64,000 bases of DNA from Lactobacillus melliventris (lineage in GTDB: Bacteria > Bacillota > Bacilli > Lactobacillales > Lactobacillaceae): NCBI RefSeq assembly GCF_013346935.1, contig NZ_JAAEEB010000003.1:186001-250000 (forward strand). Reading direction: 5' to 3'. The notes below the pieces were generated by a model. That model did no database searches, was not told the DNA's origin, and saw only the letters and a list, made by a program, of their open reading frames with translations. This document shows, in pieces, positions 33,151-42,493 of the stretch; position 1 is the first letter of the stretch; every line of letters starts with the position of its first letter. The position numbers were made by a program, and so were the translations under genes.

Positions 33151-35193
33151 GTGAATGAGAGGATCCAAGAAATAATTTCCCTTTTATTAGAAAAACCAGA
33201 TATTAAAGTAACGGAGATGATGGATAAATTAGCTTTAACAAGAAGACAAGTAAATTATACTATTGGTCTAATTAATGAGGATTTAAAGGCGCATGGGTTA
33301 AGTCCTATTAAAAGGCACAGCAATGGTACATTTACCTATACTGATAAATTGCAAGAATTACTCATTGCAGACAAAAATTTAAATAATAATTTTCCCAATA
33401 AAAATCGAGCGGAAATGATACTGCTTTATCTAATTTGTAACGTTGACTATGTTTCGTTAGATGATCTGACCGCAATTGTTCATTATAGCAAAACGACAAT
33501 TCTCCAGGATCTTAAGATTGCAGAGCAGACAGTGAATAAATGTCACCTCAATTTAAAATACAATCGCTCTAGAGGATACTTTTTGCAAGGTTCTGAAGAA
33601 CAGATTTTAAGGTTGGCTACCAACATAATTTTGCAAAGTTCTGATAATTTAGCGGGAAATTTACTGGAAAAATTTGCTATTAATAAAGATATTGTAAAAA
33701 TATCGTTAAATTTGATTACAAAATTTGAAGCTAAATTTCAAGTCTCATTTTCTGATAAATATTTCAATAATTTAAAACTTTTAGTACAAATTATTGTGTC
33801 TAGAGGATTAGTTTGCAAAAGTGATCTTCAAGTTGACGGGTTTATTGCAAAAACAAAAGAATATCAATATTTGAGGAAACTAACCGAGTTAAGCAATATT
33901 GGCGACTTTTACATAAAATGGATTGCCTTAGAAATTTTATCTTCTAACGTTTTCGATAAAAATAATTCAGAATATAGTCCAGATGAAATTGAACTATTTG
34001 GCTTTGTCCATCAGATTGTGGAAGGCTTTAAGTCAAGAACACTGGTTAATATCCAGGATCAATCACGATTTGAAAAAAGACTGTTAAATCATTTGAGACC
34101 GGCATGTTTTCGGGTTAAGTATCGCTTGCCAAGTATTGAGACATTGAACCTTGATAATGACAAGGATGAGCAGCTTCTTGTAGATATTATAAAGGATTTA
34201 ATTAAGCCCCTGGAGCAATGGATCGGAACTAAGTTTTCCGAAGACGAAGTTAAGCTGTTAACTTACTACTTTGGTTATTTGCTTTTCGATAATGCCAACT
34301 CTCAAAAAATCAGTAACGCCAAGTATAGTGCCGTTGTGGTTTGCTCCAATGGAATAATAATGTCTAATATTTTGATCAAGATCTTAAAAAATATTTTTCC
34401 GGAAATAAGTTTTCTGGGCACTATGTCTTCAAGGGAATTTTTCGAGTCAGATCATGACTTTAATGTTGTTTTTTCAAATATGCCCTTAAAAACTAAATTA
34501 CGCAATTATATTGTAAAGCCCAACATGACTTCCACTGAAAAAACTACTTTACGCTATCGGGTATTGAAGGATTTGGGATTAGAAAAGGTTGATTATCAAT
34601 TAAATGCACTTTTAAATTTAATAGCAAAATATGTCAAAGTTGATAATGAAGCAAAATTACGTAATGAAATTATAAGTATTTTACTGTCAGATTATGAAAA
34701 AAATGATAGGAAAGGAGAAGATGCTGGTGAGCTACCGAATTTATTAAATTACATCAAAGAGAAATATATTAAGGTAATTAGTTCTAAAAAAACAGACTGG
34801 AAAGATGCTCTGTATCAAGCACTGGAACCTTTAATTGAAGACAATAAGGTAGAAGACCAATACTATTTCGAACTGGTTGATCAAATATCTAATCGATATA
34901 ACTATAGTTTTTTAGGTCAAGATATGGCTATACCGCATGCGGTTCCTGAAAAAGGAATAAAGGATGATGGCATTTCTCTATTAATTTCGCATTATCCTAT
35001 TAAATTACCGTATGGTAAGAAAGTTAGAATAATTGCTCCCATTGCTTTTTTTCATATGGACAGGTATCTAAATGCAATTAATCAGCTAGCAGATTTGTCT
35101 ACAAATGATAGAGAAATTAATAAATTACTGAATACTAATACTTCTGAACAGGCGTTTACAATCCTTAAAGAATATGTAGAAAGAGGCGATTGA
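33151..35193 (+). CDS. PRD-containing PTS transcription activator of operon C
   Basis: BglG/MtlR-type activator of 680 residues: N-terminal helix-turn-helix domains (about 1-150), two PTS-regulation domains (about 180-385), an EIIB-Gat-like domain (VVVCSNGIIMSNIL with Cys, about 390-480) and a C-terminal EIIA-Fru/Mtl-like domain with the phospho-His in MAIPHAVPEKGI. Such proteins are switched by phosphorylation from HPr and from their cognate EIIB. GTG start behind AAAGGGGGAG. It overlaps or abuts the aldolase gene, so regulator and catabolic genes are probably one operon. Confidence 0.9.
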   Translation: MNERIQEIISLLLEKPDIKVTEMMDKLALTRRQVNYTIGLINEDLKAHGLSPIKRHSNGTFTYTDKLQELLIADKNLNNNFPNKNRAEMILLYLICNVDYVSLDDLTAIVHYSKTTILQDLKIAEQTVNKCHLNLKYNRSRGYFLQGSEEQILRLATNIILQSSDNLAGNLLEKFAINKDIVKISLNLITKFEAKFQVSFSDKYFNNLKLLVQIIVSRGLVCKSDLQVDGFIAKTKEYQYLRKLTELSNIGDFYIKWIALEILSSNVFDKNNSEYSPDEIELFGFVHQIVEGFKSRTLVNIQDQSRFEKRLLNHLRPACFRVKYRLPSIETLNLDNDKDEQLLVDIIKDLIKPLEQWIGTKFSEDEVKLLTYYFGYLLFDNANSQKISNAKYSAVVVCSNGIIMSNILIKILKNIFPEISFLGTMSSREFFESDHDFNVVFSNMPLKTKLRNYIVKPNMTSTEKTTLRYRVLKDLGLEKVDYQLNALLNLIAKYVKVDNEAKLRNEIISILLSDYEKNDRKGEDAGELPNLLNYIKEKYIKVISSKKTDWKDALYQALEPLIEDNKVEDQYYFELVDQISNRYNYSFLGQDMAIPHAVPEKGIKDDGISLLISHYPIKLPYGKKVRIIAPIAFFHMDRYLNAINQLADLSTNDREINKLLNTNTSEQAFTILKEYVERGD

Positions 35194-35195
35194 AT

Positions 35196-35813
35196 GTGAA
35201 AGTAGAAAACTATCCTAAATATACTATTATTATGCGCAATTATTCTTCCATGCAGTCTGATGCAGTACTTCAAGCTCTAGAAGGTCTGGAAGATAAGTTT
35301 GCTGTTGAAGTAACGATGAATACTCATCAAGCCGTTGAAGAAATAAAAGAATTGAATTCAAAGTTTGGTAAAAAAATTTTAATTGGCGCTGGTACTGTCC
35401 TGACTTTTTCAGAGGAAATTGCTGCAATAGATGCAGGTGCAAAATTTATTTTAAGTGCCTGCCAATTTACTAAAGCAATGATTGAATATGCTAAAAAGCG
35501 CGAAGTAGTAACTATTCCAGGTGTTATGACGCCTACTGAAGTTTTTAGAATGGATAGTTATGGTGCTGATATCATTAAAGTTTTTCCAGCAGTTGATATA
35601 GGACCAAGATTTTTCAAGGATATACAAGCTCCTCTGGGGAAATTACGCTTAATGGCGGTAGGTGGAATTTCAGAAAAGAATATCCACGAATTTTTTGAAA
35701 ATGAAGCTCAATATGTGGGTATTGGTTCTAACGCATTTAATAAAGAAGATTTAAAAAGTTTAAATATTGCCAATTTACATCAATCATTAGTAAATCTGGT
35801 AAAAAAATCATAA
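35196..35813 (+). CDS. KDPG/KDPGal aldolase
   Basis: Class I aldolase of about 205 residues that cleaves 2-keto-3-deoxy-6-phospho-gluconate or -galactonate to pyruvate and glyceraldehyde-3-phosphate. Motifs: FAVEVTMNTHQAV with the catalytic Glu, LIGAGTVLT, TIPGVMTPTEV, the Schiff-base Lys in ADIIKVFPA, and LMAVGGISEKN. I favour GTG 35196 (AGAGG about 9 nt upstream) over TTG 35190. With the galactonate-dehydratase-like gene of this operon, the galacto substrate is the more likely one. Confidence 0.9.
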   Translation: MKVENYPKYTIIMRNYSSMQSDAVLQALEGLEDKFAVEVTMNTHQAVEEIKELNSKFGKKILIGAGTVLTFSEEIAAIDAGAKFILSACQFTKAMIEYAKKREVVTIPGVMTPTEVFRMDSYGADIIKVFPAVDIGPRFFKDIQAPLGKLRLMAVGGISEKNIHEFFENEAQYVGIGSNAFNKEDLKSLNIANLHQSLVNLVKKS

Positions 35814-35827
35814 GTTGGAGAAGCGGA

Positions 35828-36301
35828 TTGGAAAATATTATTTTAAATGAAGATTTAATTTATAGAAATATTGATTTTAAGACTAGTAGAGAAATTGAAA
35901 CTTTTTTGGCCGATCAATTATATGAAAATGGGTATGTCAAAGAAGGTTATAAGAAGGCTTTACTAGAAAGAGAACAAAAATTTCCAACAGGATTACCTTC
36001 TTCACAACCAGCTATTGCAATTCCGCATGCGAATGCTGACTTGGTTAATAAAACTACTTTAGCAATTGCAACACTGAAAGAGCCAGTGGAATTTAAAAAT
36101 ATGGGAAATACAAAGGAAGATATTCCTGTAAGAATAGTAATCATGTTGGTTATCGCGGAACCGCACAGCCAGGTAAAAATGTTGCAGAAGGTTGCGGATA
36201 TTGTACAAAACGAAGAATTAAGAAAAGAGTTTTTGCAGGCTGAAACAAAGCAAAAATTATTAAAGCTTATTCAGTCAGCTATAGGAGATAAAAATGACTA
36301 A
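35828..36301 (+). CDS. PTS galactitol/fructose-type EIIA (operon C)
   Basis: 157-residue EIIA of the Fru/Mtl/Gat superfamily with phospho-His in PAIAIPHANADLV. TTG start supported by GGAG 8-9 nt upstream. It overlaps the EIIB gene by 8 nt. Together with EIIB and EIIC it makes a three-gene galactitol-type permease. Confidence 0.9.
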   Translation: MENIILNEDLIYRNIDFKTSREIETFLADQLYENGYVKEGYKKALLEREQKFPTGLPSSQPAIAIPHANADLVNKTTLAIATLKEPVEFKNMGNTKEDIPVRIVIMLVIAEPHSQVKMLQKVADIVQNEELRKEFLQAETKQKLLKLIQSAIGDKND

Positions 36302-36587
36302 ACATATATTGGTTGCATGTGGAAATGGCATTGCAACATCAACAGTAGTTGCCAGCAAAATAAAAAAATATTTATCTGAAAATGGTATTGATGTTCAAAC
36401 AACGCAAACCAGGTTAACAGAGGTATCAAGTAAGGTTGCAAACTATGACCTTTTGGTAACAACTGGTCAATTCAGTGGGGATACGCATGGCACCCCCTAC
36501 ATTCTAGGATTGTCCCTATTAACAGGAGTTGGCGCTGATAAAACTTTGAGTGAAATAAAAGATGCTTTAACAAAGCAAGAATCCTAG
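36294..36587 (+). CDS. PTS galactitol-type EIIB (operon C)
   Basis: 97-residue EIIB with the phospho-Cys loop ILVACGNGIATST near the N-terminus, as in GatB/SgcB. No extra domain. It lies between EIIA and EIIC; GGAGATAAAA precedes the ATG. Confidence 0.92.
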   Translation: MTKHILVACGNGIATSTVVASKIKKYLSENGIDVQTTQTRLTEVSSKVANYDLLVTTGQFSGDTHGTPYILGLSLLTGVGADKTLSEIKDALTKQES

Positions 36588-36597
36588 GAGGAAAATT

Positions 36598-37995
36598 ATG
36601 TGGTCACAAATCGCCAATGGATTTATGGCGGGTTTCCAATTTATCATTAATTGCGGCCCAACCGTTATGCTTCCGATAATTATTACAATAGTAGGGTTAA
36701 TATTTGGTTTGAAAATATCGGCAGCTTTTAAGTCAGGCCTTACGTTGGGAATAGGCTTTGCCGGCATCAAGCTGGTGCTAGACTTTATGACGACTAATAT
36801 CGGCCCTGCAGCAAAAGCAATGGTGGAAAGGACGCATGTTCACCTGAATGCTTTAGATGTTGGCTGGGGATCAATTGCTGCTGTTACTTGGGCATCACCT
36901 ATTATTGCAATTTTAATTTTTGTAATTTTATTCATTAATATTATTTTATTGATTTTAAAAGCTACACATACTCTAGACGTTGATATATGGAATTACCATC
37001 ATATGGCTATAGTAGGTATTATGGTTTACTTTGTTACCAAAAGCGTTTTATTGGCTGTTGGTAGTGTTGCCGTCATGGCAATTGTCACTTTTAAAATGTC
37101 TGACTGGTCACAACCGATGGTCCAAAAATTTTTCAATATTCCAGGTGTTTCATTACCAACTGTGTCGGCTCTATCATCACTTGTAATTGCCGTACCTTTA
37201 AACTGGCTTCTGGATAAGATTCCATTTTTTAGAAAATCAAAGTTTAGTATTAAAGATGCGCAAAAATATCTAGGATTTTTTGGTGATTCCATGATTATGG
37301 GTCTACTAATTGGTCTGGCTATCGGCATTTTTGCTGGATACGGTTTACAGCAGATTTTGCAATTAGGTGTTAGCATGTCTGCCGTATTGGTGCTTATCCC
37401 TAAGATGACCTCAATGTTCATGGAAGGGTTAATGCCTATTTCTGAATCAGCTCAAAAATGGTCACAAAAGAAATTTAAGGGTAGGAAACTCTTTATTGGG
37501 TTGGATGCAGCTGTTATTGTCGGTAATCCAGATGTAATTACAACTGCTTTAATTATTATTCCATTAACTATTGCTATGGCTGTTGTTTTGCCAGGTAACC
37601 GTGTTTTACCATTTGCTGATTTGGCGGTTGTTCCATTTAGGGTAGCCATGGTTGTGGCACTAACTAATGGTAATCTGCTTAAAAATATAGTTATTGGATT
37701 GGCTGTCACTGCTTCACTACTATGGTGTGGTTCAGCAACTTCACCGGTTTTAACGGCTATTGCTAAATCAGTGGGGATCAAATTATCTACTGGTGGCAGT
37801 CTGTTAATTTCATCTTTTGCTGCCACTTCAATGATTCAAAGCTTTATAGTTTATTTTTGCTTTACTTGGCATCCTGAGTTTTGCGTTCCCATTTTATTAA
37901 TTGTGATTGCACTGACCTGGTACTACTTTGATAAAGTTAAACACATCAACAAAGAAGCCGAAGCAGCAGAAAATGCTATGAAGACAAAAGATTAA
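36598..37995 (+). CDS. PTS galactitol-type EIIC (operon C)
   Basis: 465-residue polytopic permease of the GatC/SgcC family (about ten or more hydrophobic segments). Recognisable parts are LPIIITIVGLIFGLK in the first helices, VGWGSIAAVTWAS and WNYHHMAIVG, and a long central stretch with GDSMIMGLLIGLAIG. Family members carry polyols and acidic sugars. Operon context suggests an aldonate such as galactonate rather than galactitol. AGGAGG lies before the ATG. Confidence 0.9.
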   Translation: MWSQIANGFMAGFQFIINCGPTVMLPIIITIVGLIFGLKISAAFKSGLTLGIGFAGIKLVLDFMTTNIGPAAKAMVERTHVHLNALDVGWGSIAAVTWASPIIAILIFVILFINIILLILKATHTLDVDIWNYHHMAIVGIMVYFVTKSVLLAVGSVAVMAIVTFKMSDWSQPMVQKFFNIPGVSLPTVSALSSLVIAVPLNWLLDKIPFFRKSKFSIKDAQKYLGFFGDSMIMGLLIGLAIGIFAGYGLQQILQLGVSMSAVLVLIPKMTSMFMEGLMPISESAQKWSQKKFKGRKLFIGLDAAVIVGNPDVITTALIIIPLTIAMAVVLPGNRVLPFADLAVVPFRVAMVVALTNGNLLKNIVIGLAVTASLLWCGSATSPVLTAIAKSVGIKLSTGGSLLISSFAATSMIQSFIVYFCFTWHPEFCVPILLIVIALTWYYFDKVKHINKEAEAAENAMKTKD

Positions 37996-38019
37996 CTTTA
38001 GATATGAGGATAAATAATT

Positions 38020-39165
38020 ATGAAGATTTCTGATTTTGTTGTTTATAAAGTAAAGCCCAGATGGATTTTTATTAAGATTAATACTGATGAGGGTATTTCC
38101 GGCTGGGGAGAACTAGTTTCTGGCACTAAAACTGAAACTGTTGTGGCTGGCGTAAAAGAAATGTGCAGCAAGTTAATTGGCAAAAATCCTTTTGAAATTG
38201 AAAGAATATGGCAACGACTTCATCGCTCATTCTTTCGCGGTGGTCCAATTAATGGCACTGCAATTTCAGGTATAGAAATGGCTTTGTGGGATATTAAAGG
38301 CAAGGCTTTAAATTTGCCTGTTTACGAACTTTTGGGCGGAGCCGTGAGGGATAAAATTAAAGTCTATTCTTGGATTGGCGGAGATCGTCCATCTGATGTG
38401 GTAGCAATGGCTCAGAAGCGCTGGGATAAAGGCTTCAGAGCGGTGAAAATGAATGCCACGTCTGAAATGCATTACATTGATTCACTGGAAAAGGTAGACG
38501 CTGCTGTTGAAAGGGTTGCTTCTATTCGAGAAAAGTTTGGCAATGCCATGTCTATTGGAATTGACTTTCATGGTCGCGTGCACAAACCAATGGCAAAAGT
38601 TTTAGCTAAAGCTTTAGAAGAATATCATCCAATGTTTATTGAAGAGCCAGTTTTGCCCGAAAACGAAGAGTATTTTGCTCAAATTGCAAATGAAGTCTCG
38701 ACTCCAATTGCAACAGGAGAAAGGCTATATACTAGATGGGGATTTAAAAATATTTTCAAACAAGGTGCAGTTGATATAGTTCAGCCAGATATTTCACTTT
38801 GTGGTGGTTTACTGGAAGAGCGTAAAATAGCTGCAATGGCAGAAGCATGTGATATGGCCGTTGCGCCTCATGCTCCGTATGGTCCTGTAGCGTTAGCTGC
38901 CACTTTCCAAGTTGACGCTTGCACGCCAAACGTGTTTATTCAGGAGCAGAGTTTAGGAATTCACTATAATCAAGGATTTGACTTGCTTGATTTCGTAAAG
39001 AATAAAGAAATTTTTCAGTATAAAGACAGTTTCGTTGATATTCCTAAAGGACCAGGTCTTGGAATTGAAATGGATGAAGATAAGATCAAAGAAGTAGCTC
39101 AAGAAGGACTAGTGTGGAATAATCCATCTTGGGTTAATTATGATGGTACTATTGCTGAATGGTAA
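38020..39165 (+). CDS. D-galactonate dehydratase-like enolase-superfamily enzyme
   Basis: 381 residues, close to the length of E. coli DgoD and similar to it along the whole chain from memory: KVKPRWIFIKINTDEGISGWGE, FFRGGPINGTAISGIEMALWDIKGK, YSWIGGDRPSDV, IDFHGRVHKPMAKV, FIEEPVLPENEEY, VAPHAPYGPVALAA and IQEQSLGIHYNQG. Metal ligands would be Asp in IDFHG, Glu in FIEEP and Glu in TGERL; the His in APHAPYGP is the catalytic base. It dehydrates D-galactonate to 2-keto-3-deoxygalactonate. No DgoK-like kinase is present in the operon, so the natural substrate may be the 6-phosphate delivered by the PTS. Confidence 0.88.
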   Translation: MKISDFVVYKVKPRWIFIKINTDEGISGWGELVSGTKTETVVAGVKEMCSKLIGKNPFEIERIWQRLHRSFFRGGPINGTAISGIEMALWDIKGKALNLPVYELLGGAVRDKIKVYSWIGGDRPSDVVAMAQKRWDKGFRAVKMNATSEMHYIDSLEKVDAAVERVASIREKFGNAMSIGIDFHGRVHKPMAKVLAKALEEYHPMFIEEPVLPENEEYFAQIANEVSTPIATGERLYTRWGFKNIFKQGAVDIVQPDISLCGGLLEERKIAAMAEACDMAVAPHAPYGPVALAATFQVDACTPNVFIQEQSLGIHYNQGFDLLDFVKNKEIFQYKDSFVDIPKGPGLGIEMDEDKIKEVAQEGLVWNNPSWVNYDGTIAEW

Positions 39166-39170
39166 GATAA

Positions 39171-39629
39171 ATGGACGAAACAGTGATAATACTAGGATTC
39201 GTTCTGATTATAATTGTTAACGGTCTTAAAAATGCAAAAAAAATTATTGTTAAAGCCCGTACTAATTATGTAAGAATGACAATGGCAGTGATTGTTTCAG
39301 TCATGATAGTTATCTTGTTTTGGTCACAGGCAAAATATGCCAAGTTAGAACTGATTTCAATAATCTTGCTAATATTATTTTGTGGCTTTGCTCCGGAAGG
39401 CTTAGGTAATAATCAGGTTTTTATGATTGGCAGCCTGAACAGTAATTTAGCTAAATATCAAAAAATAGAACTTGAGCCTGAAGATAAGAATGATAATTTT
39501 ACTAGAATTCACTTTTATATCAGAAAAAATAATTCAACCTGCTTGGTTGTTAAAGGCAGTGTTGAAACCACCAAGAAATATTTCCTCACAAAAACAAATT
39601 GCTCAGATAAAGTTCAAGTTAAAAGCTAA
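39171..39629 (+). CDS. Hypothetical membrane protein at the end of operon C
   Basis: 152 residues with three hydrophobic segments (about 5-17, 36-52, 60-75) and a polar C-terminal domain of about 75 residues (IGSLNSNLAKYQKIELEP ... CLVVKGSVETTKKYFL). That domain loosely recalls small membrane-anchored PH-like/DUF5673 domains, but I cannot assign a family. It starts 5 nt behind the dehydratase stop with a poor ribosome site, so translation is probably coupled. Role in sugar use is unknown. Confidence 0.6.
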   Translation: MDETVIILGFVLIIIVNGLKNAKKIIVKARTNYVRMTMAVIVSVMIVILFWSQAKYAKLELISIILLILFCGFAPEGLGNNQVFMIGSLNSNLAKYQKIELEPEDKNDNFTRIHFYIRKNNSTCLVVKGSVETTKKYFLTKTNCSDKVQVKS

Positions 39630-39725
39630 TCATCACAATTATTTATATGAAGTATTCCTATTAAATGTTAGTATATTATTAAAGTAGAGAAATGCAAATT
39701 GGTTTAAAATCTTGGAGGGATAATA

Positions 39726-40745
39726 ATGATTATCAGAAACACGGCTTACGGAGAAGAATGGGGCTTACTGGACCCAAAAGTTTTAGAAAGAACTAAAAAT
39801 AAACCAGCTCTTTCTGACAAAAAAGCCATGGCTTCTATTGATTTAAGCACTATCAACTTCCAAAATGTAAGAGATGGCATGGGTTCACCCAATAAAGATT
39901 TGACCAACTCACAAATTAGTGAAAAAAGCATTTTGATTCAATGTCAAAACAGGTATGTACCTGCTATAGTTTGCAGACCTGCCGGTGAGCAGCCAACACT
40001 TAATGCCTGCTTATATCTGCATGGTGGCGGATTTATTGGAGGCAATAGTTCCACATTACTAAATCAGTGTCGGTTAATTGCGGAGCAAGCCAACTGTACT
40101 GTTATTTCTCTTGATTATCGTTTGGCTCCTGAAACTCCCTTTCCAGGTGCATTGCATGATTCTCGTGAAGCAGTGGAGTGGATTGTTAGCCATCGAGAAT
40201 ATTTAGGTTTTGACAGTTCACAAATCTTTGTTGCTGGTGACAGTGCTGGAGGCAACTTAGCCGTTGGATGTGGGCTGCTTGATGAAAATCATTACATAAA
40301 GCATGTAATTTCAATTTATGGTGCGCTTGACTTACAGAAAATTTCTCAAACACTTTACCATTGGGATTATTCGTTATACGAAATGAATAAAAAACATAAA
40401 AATTTTATTCATACCAGATTAAACAAAATAATGTATATTACCAACTTAATGAGGCCTCTTTATATTGAGAGTGAGTTAGTTACAGACCCACTAATTAGTC
40501 CAGTATATGCACAAGATTTTAAGAATCTGCCAAATATCACTTTAATAGAAGCAGAGTTTGACTACTTTTTACCAAGTAATAAATATTTTGCCAGATTATT
40601 ACAAAAGTATGGCAAAGAATATCAAGAAATTTTGTATAAGGGGCTTGATCATGGCTTTTTTGACCGTTTAGGTTATTTAGAGCAAACTAAAGAAGCCTGT
40701 TTGGACATTGCTCGGATTATTAAAGATAAAGGCGCAAAAATATAA
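39726..40745 (+). CDS. Alpha/beta-hydrolase esterase (HSL family)
   Basis: 339-residue carboxylesterase-type hydrolase. The oxyanion hole is HGGGFIGG, the nucleophile elbow GDSAGGN (catalytic Ser), the acid Asp is in EAEFDYFLPSN and the His in GLDHGFFDRLG, all in the order of the hormone-sensitive-lipase family. It is cytoplasmic, with no signal peptide. TTGGAGGG precedes the ATG. It lies about 100 nt behind operon C with no obvious terminator between, so it may be part of that transcript; the substrate is not evident (an acyl or acetyl ester, or a lactone). Confidence 0.85.
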   Translation: MIIRNTAYGEEWGLLDPKVLERTKNKPALSDKKAMASIDLSTINFQNVRDGMGSPNKDLTNSQISEKSILIQCQNRYVPAIVCRPAGEQPTLNACLYLHGGGFIGGNSSTLLNQCRLIAEQANCTVISLDYRLAPETPFPGALHDSREAVEWIVSHREYLGFDSSQIFVAGDSAGGNLAVGCGLLDENHYIKHVISIYGALDLQKISQTLYHWDYSLYEMNKKHKNFIHTRLNKIMYITNLMRPLYIESELVTDPLISPVYAQDFKNLPNITLIEAEFDYFLPSNKYFARLLQKYGKEYQEILYKGLDHGFFDRLGYLEQTKEACLDIARIIKDKGAKI

Positions 40746-40772
40746 AATATAATTTAACGTGACAAGATTAAA

Positions 40773-40808
40773 AATGGCAAGATTTTCAATTTAGAAAGTC
40801 TTGCCATT
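40773..40808 (+). terminator. Bidirectional terminator between esterase and operon D
   Basis: AATGGCAAGA pairs perfectly with TCTTGCCATT (16-nt loop); A/T-rich flanks on both sides. Confidence 0.8.
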
Positions 40809-40834
40809 ATTTAATTTAAATTTAGTTATATTGT

Positions 40835-41674
40835 TTAGGCTATGCCTAATGCACTTAATAAGATGCAGAAAACAATTAGGCCCAAGATAACAACCGTGAA
40901 ATTAATGTGTTTCTTTGCTATTAACCAGTAGCAGCCTAGAGTTATTAGCAATGGCACTAACCCCTTAAGAAGAGAATCCAAAATATTTTGGACGTTGATC
41001 ACTTGACCGCCACCAACATGAAATACTAATTTTGTCTTGAATTGGACAAGGCTGCTTGTCATCCCTCCAAGCATTATTAGTCCTAGCGTTCTAGCGGCTT
41101 TTGTAAAAATTGTCAACAAACCAGATGAATACATTTCAGTGATATATTCAGAGCCTACTGAGAATCCTAGTTTGGTCATTTCCCAGCGACACCACTGTGC
41201 AGGGATATTGTAGATCAATAAAAAGACGAAAGGAGCTAAAATGTTGCCTTGCATTCCAAACGTCATTGCGACTCCAGCGGCAATAACCCTTAAAATACCC
41301 CAAAATAAAGTGTCTCCAATACCGGACATTGGTCCCATTAAACTAGCCTTGACGGCACTGATTGAAGAAACATCATAATCTTTATGCTGGGAGGCTTGTT
41401 TTTCCATTGAGGCAACTAAACCCTGGCAAAAAGTTCCCACATATTGAGTGATATTATAAAAAACAATATGTCTTTTTAGTGCCTGCCGTTTTTCTTCAGA
41501 GCCATTTTTATAGTAATGATCAATAAATGGTAATAGTGAATACTCAAATCCTGAGCCATACTCGTTGGCATATTGTAAAGGTGCACCGATTGTTAAAGAC
41601 CTAAGATAAAGTTTACGGAGTAATTTTTTATCAGTAGGTGAAATTTTATTATTAGTTGCAGATTCTTGTGTCAT
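40835..41674 (-). CDS. PTS mannose-family EIID (operon D)
   Basis: 279 residues with the diagnostic SLMGPMSGIGDTLFWG and an N-terminal amphipathic part (YLRSLTIGAPLQYANEYGSG). It is the last gene of a minus-strand operon (aldolase, EIIA, EIIB, EIIC, EIID), overlapping EIIC by 4 nt. It is closest in style to the EIID of operon F (62222-63049). Confidence 0.92.
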   Translation of the reverse strand: MTQESATNNKISPTDKKLLRKLYLRSLTIGAPLQYANEYGSGFEYSLLPFIDHYYKNGSEEKRQALKRHIVFYNITQYVGTFCQGLVASMEKQASQHKDYDVSSISAVKASLMGPMSGIGDTLFWGILRVIAAGVAMTFGMQGNILAPFVFLLIYNIPAQWCRWEMTKLGFSVGSEYITEMYSSGLLTIFTKAARTLGLIMLGGMTSSLVQFKTKLVFHVGGGQVINVQNILDSLLKGLVPLLITLGCYWLIAKKHINFTVVILGLIVFCILLSALGIA

Positions 41675-42489
41675 GATAGAAAGTCCTCTTCTTCTTGCTG
41701 ACTGGCTGATTTATTACTGTTTATGGCAGTTTTGCTGTGCTTAAGATCAAAAATATCTTTATCATAAAATGCAAAGACTACTGCAAATACCAAGCCAATG
41801 ATTCCGACAACCAGCAGTGGCAGTTTTACATATTCAACTAAAATAAAGCCTAGAAAATACCAAACTGCAAGTTTCTTTTCCCAAACCATGCTGAGAAGCA
41901 TTGCGAAACCGGCAGCTGGAAGCAAACCACCTGTCAGACCTAAGCCGTTTTCCACGAAAGAAGGCAAGGATTTAATAAATGCTGCAACAGGTTTAACACC
42001 AATTACAACGGTAATAAATACAGCTACAAAGAAAACTAATGATCTGGCAAACCAAACACCATAATGAAGCCAGACTAATTTCTTTTCGTTAGCTTTGTCT
42101 GCTGCGTCAGTCCAGGAATCTTGAAACAGTGAAAACAAAACATAGGTTCCAACTTCAAGCAAGCCACCTAATAGTCCCATTGGAATTGCTAAAGCTACAG
42201 CAGCTTTTGTGTCACCGCCACCGATTATGGCATAAGCAACAGCCAGTACAGTTGCTACTGAAGGGTTTAAGGATACAGCACCGCCTACATTTACAGCACC
42301 TATAAATGTTGCTTCCAGCATGGCGCCTAAAATAATTCCGGTTTGTAAATCTCCTAAGAGCAAGCCGACTAATGGTCCCACAACAATAGGCTGGTCTGCC
42401 ATATTTTGTCCTAATAGCCAGTCACCACCGTAGCAAATAAATTCGGCTAAGCCACATAAAAATGCGGCTAAAATTATATTATTCGACAT
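41671..42489 (-). CDS. PTS mannose/sorbose-family EIIC (operon D)
   Basis: 272-residue membrane subunit with DQPIVVGPLVGLLLGDLQTGIILGA, GAVNVGGAVSLNPSVATV and LLPAAGFAMLLS. The C-terminal tail ends SQQEEEDFLS, and a near-identical QQEEEDFFA ending occurs in the operon F EIIC, indicating a common ancestor. AAAGGAG precedes the ATG. Confidence 0.92.
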   Translation of the reverse strand: MSNNIILAAFLCGLAEFICYGGDWLLGQNMADQPIVVGPLVGLLLGDLQTGIILGAMLEATFIGAVNVGGAVSLNPSVATVLAVAYAIIGGGDTKAAVALAIPMGLLGGLLEVGTYVLFSLFQDSWTDAADKANEKKLVWLHYGVWFARSLVFFVAVFITVVIGVKPVAAFIKSLPSFVENGLGLTGGLLPAAGFAMLLSMVWEKKLAVWYFLGFILVEYVKLPLLVVGIIGLVFAVVFAFYDKDIFDLKHSKTAINSNKSASQQEEEDFLS

Positions 42490-42493
42490 CTCA

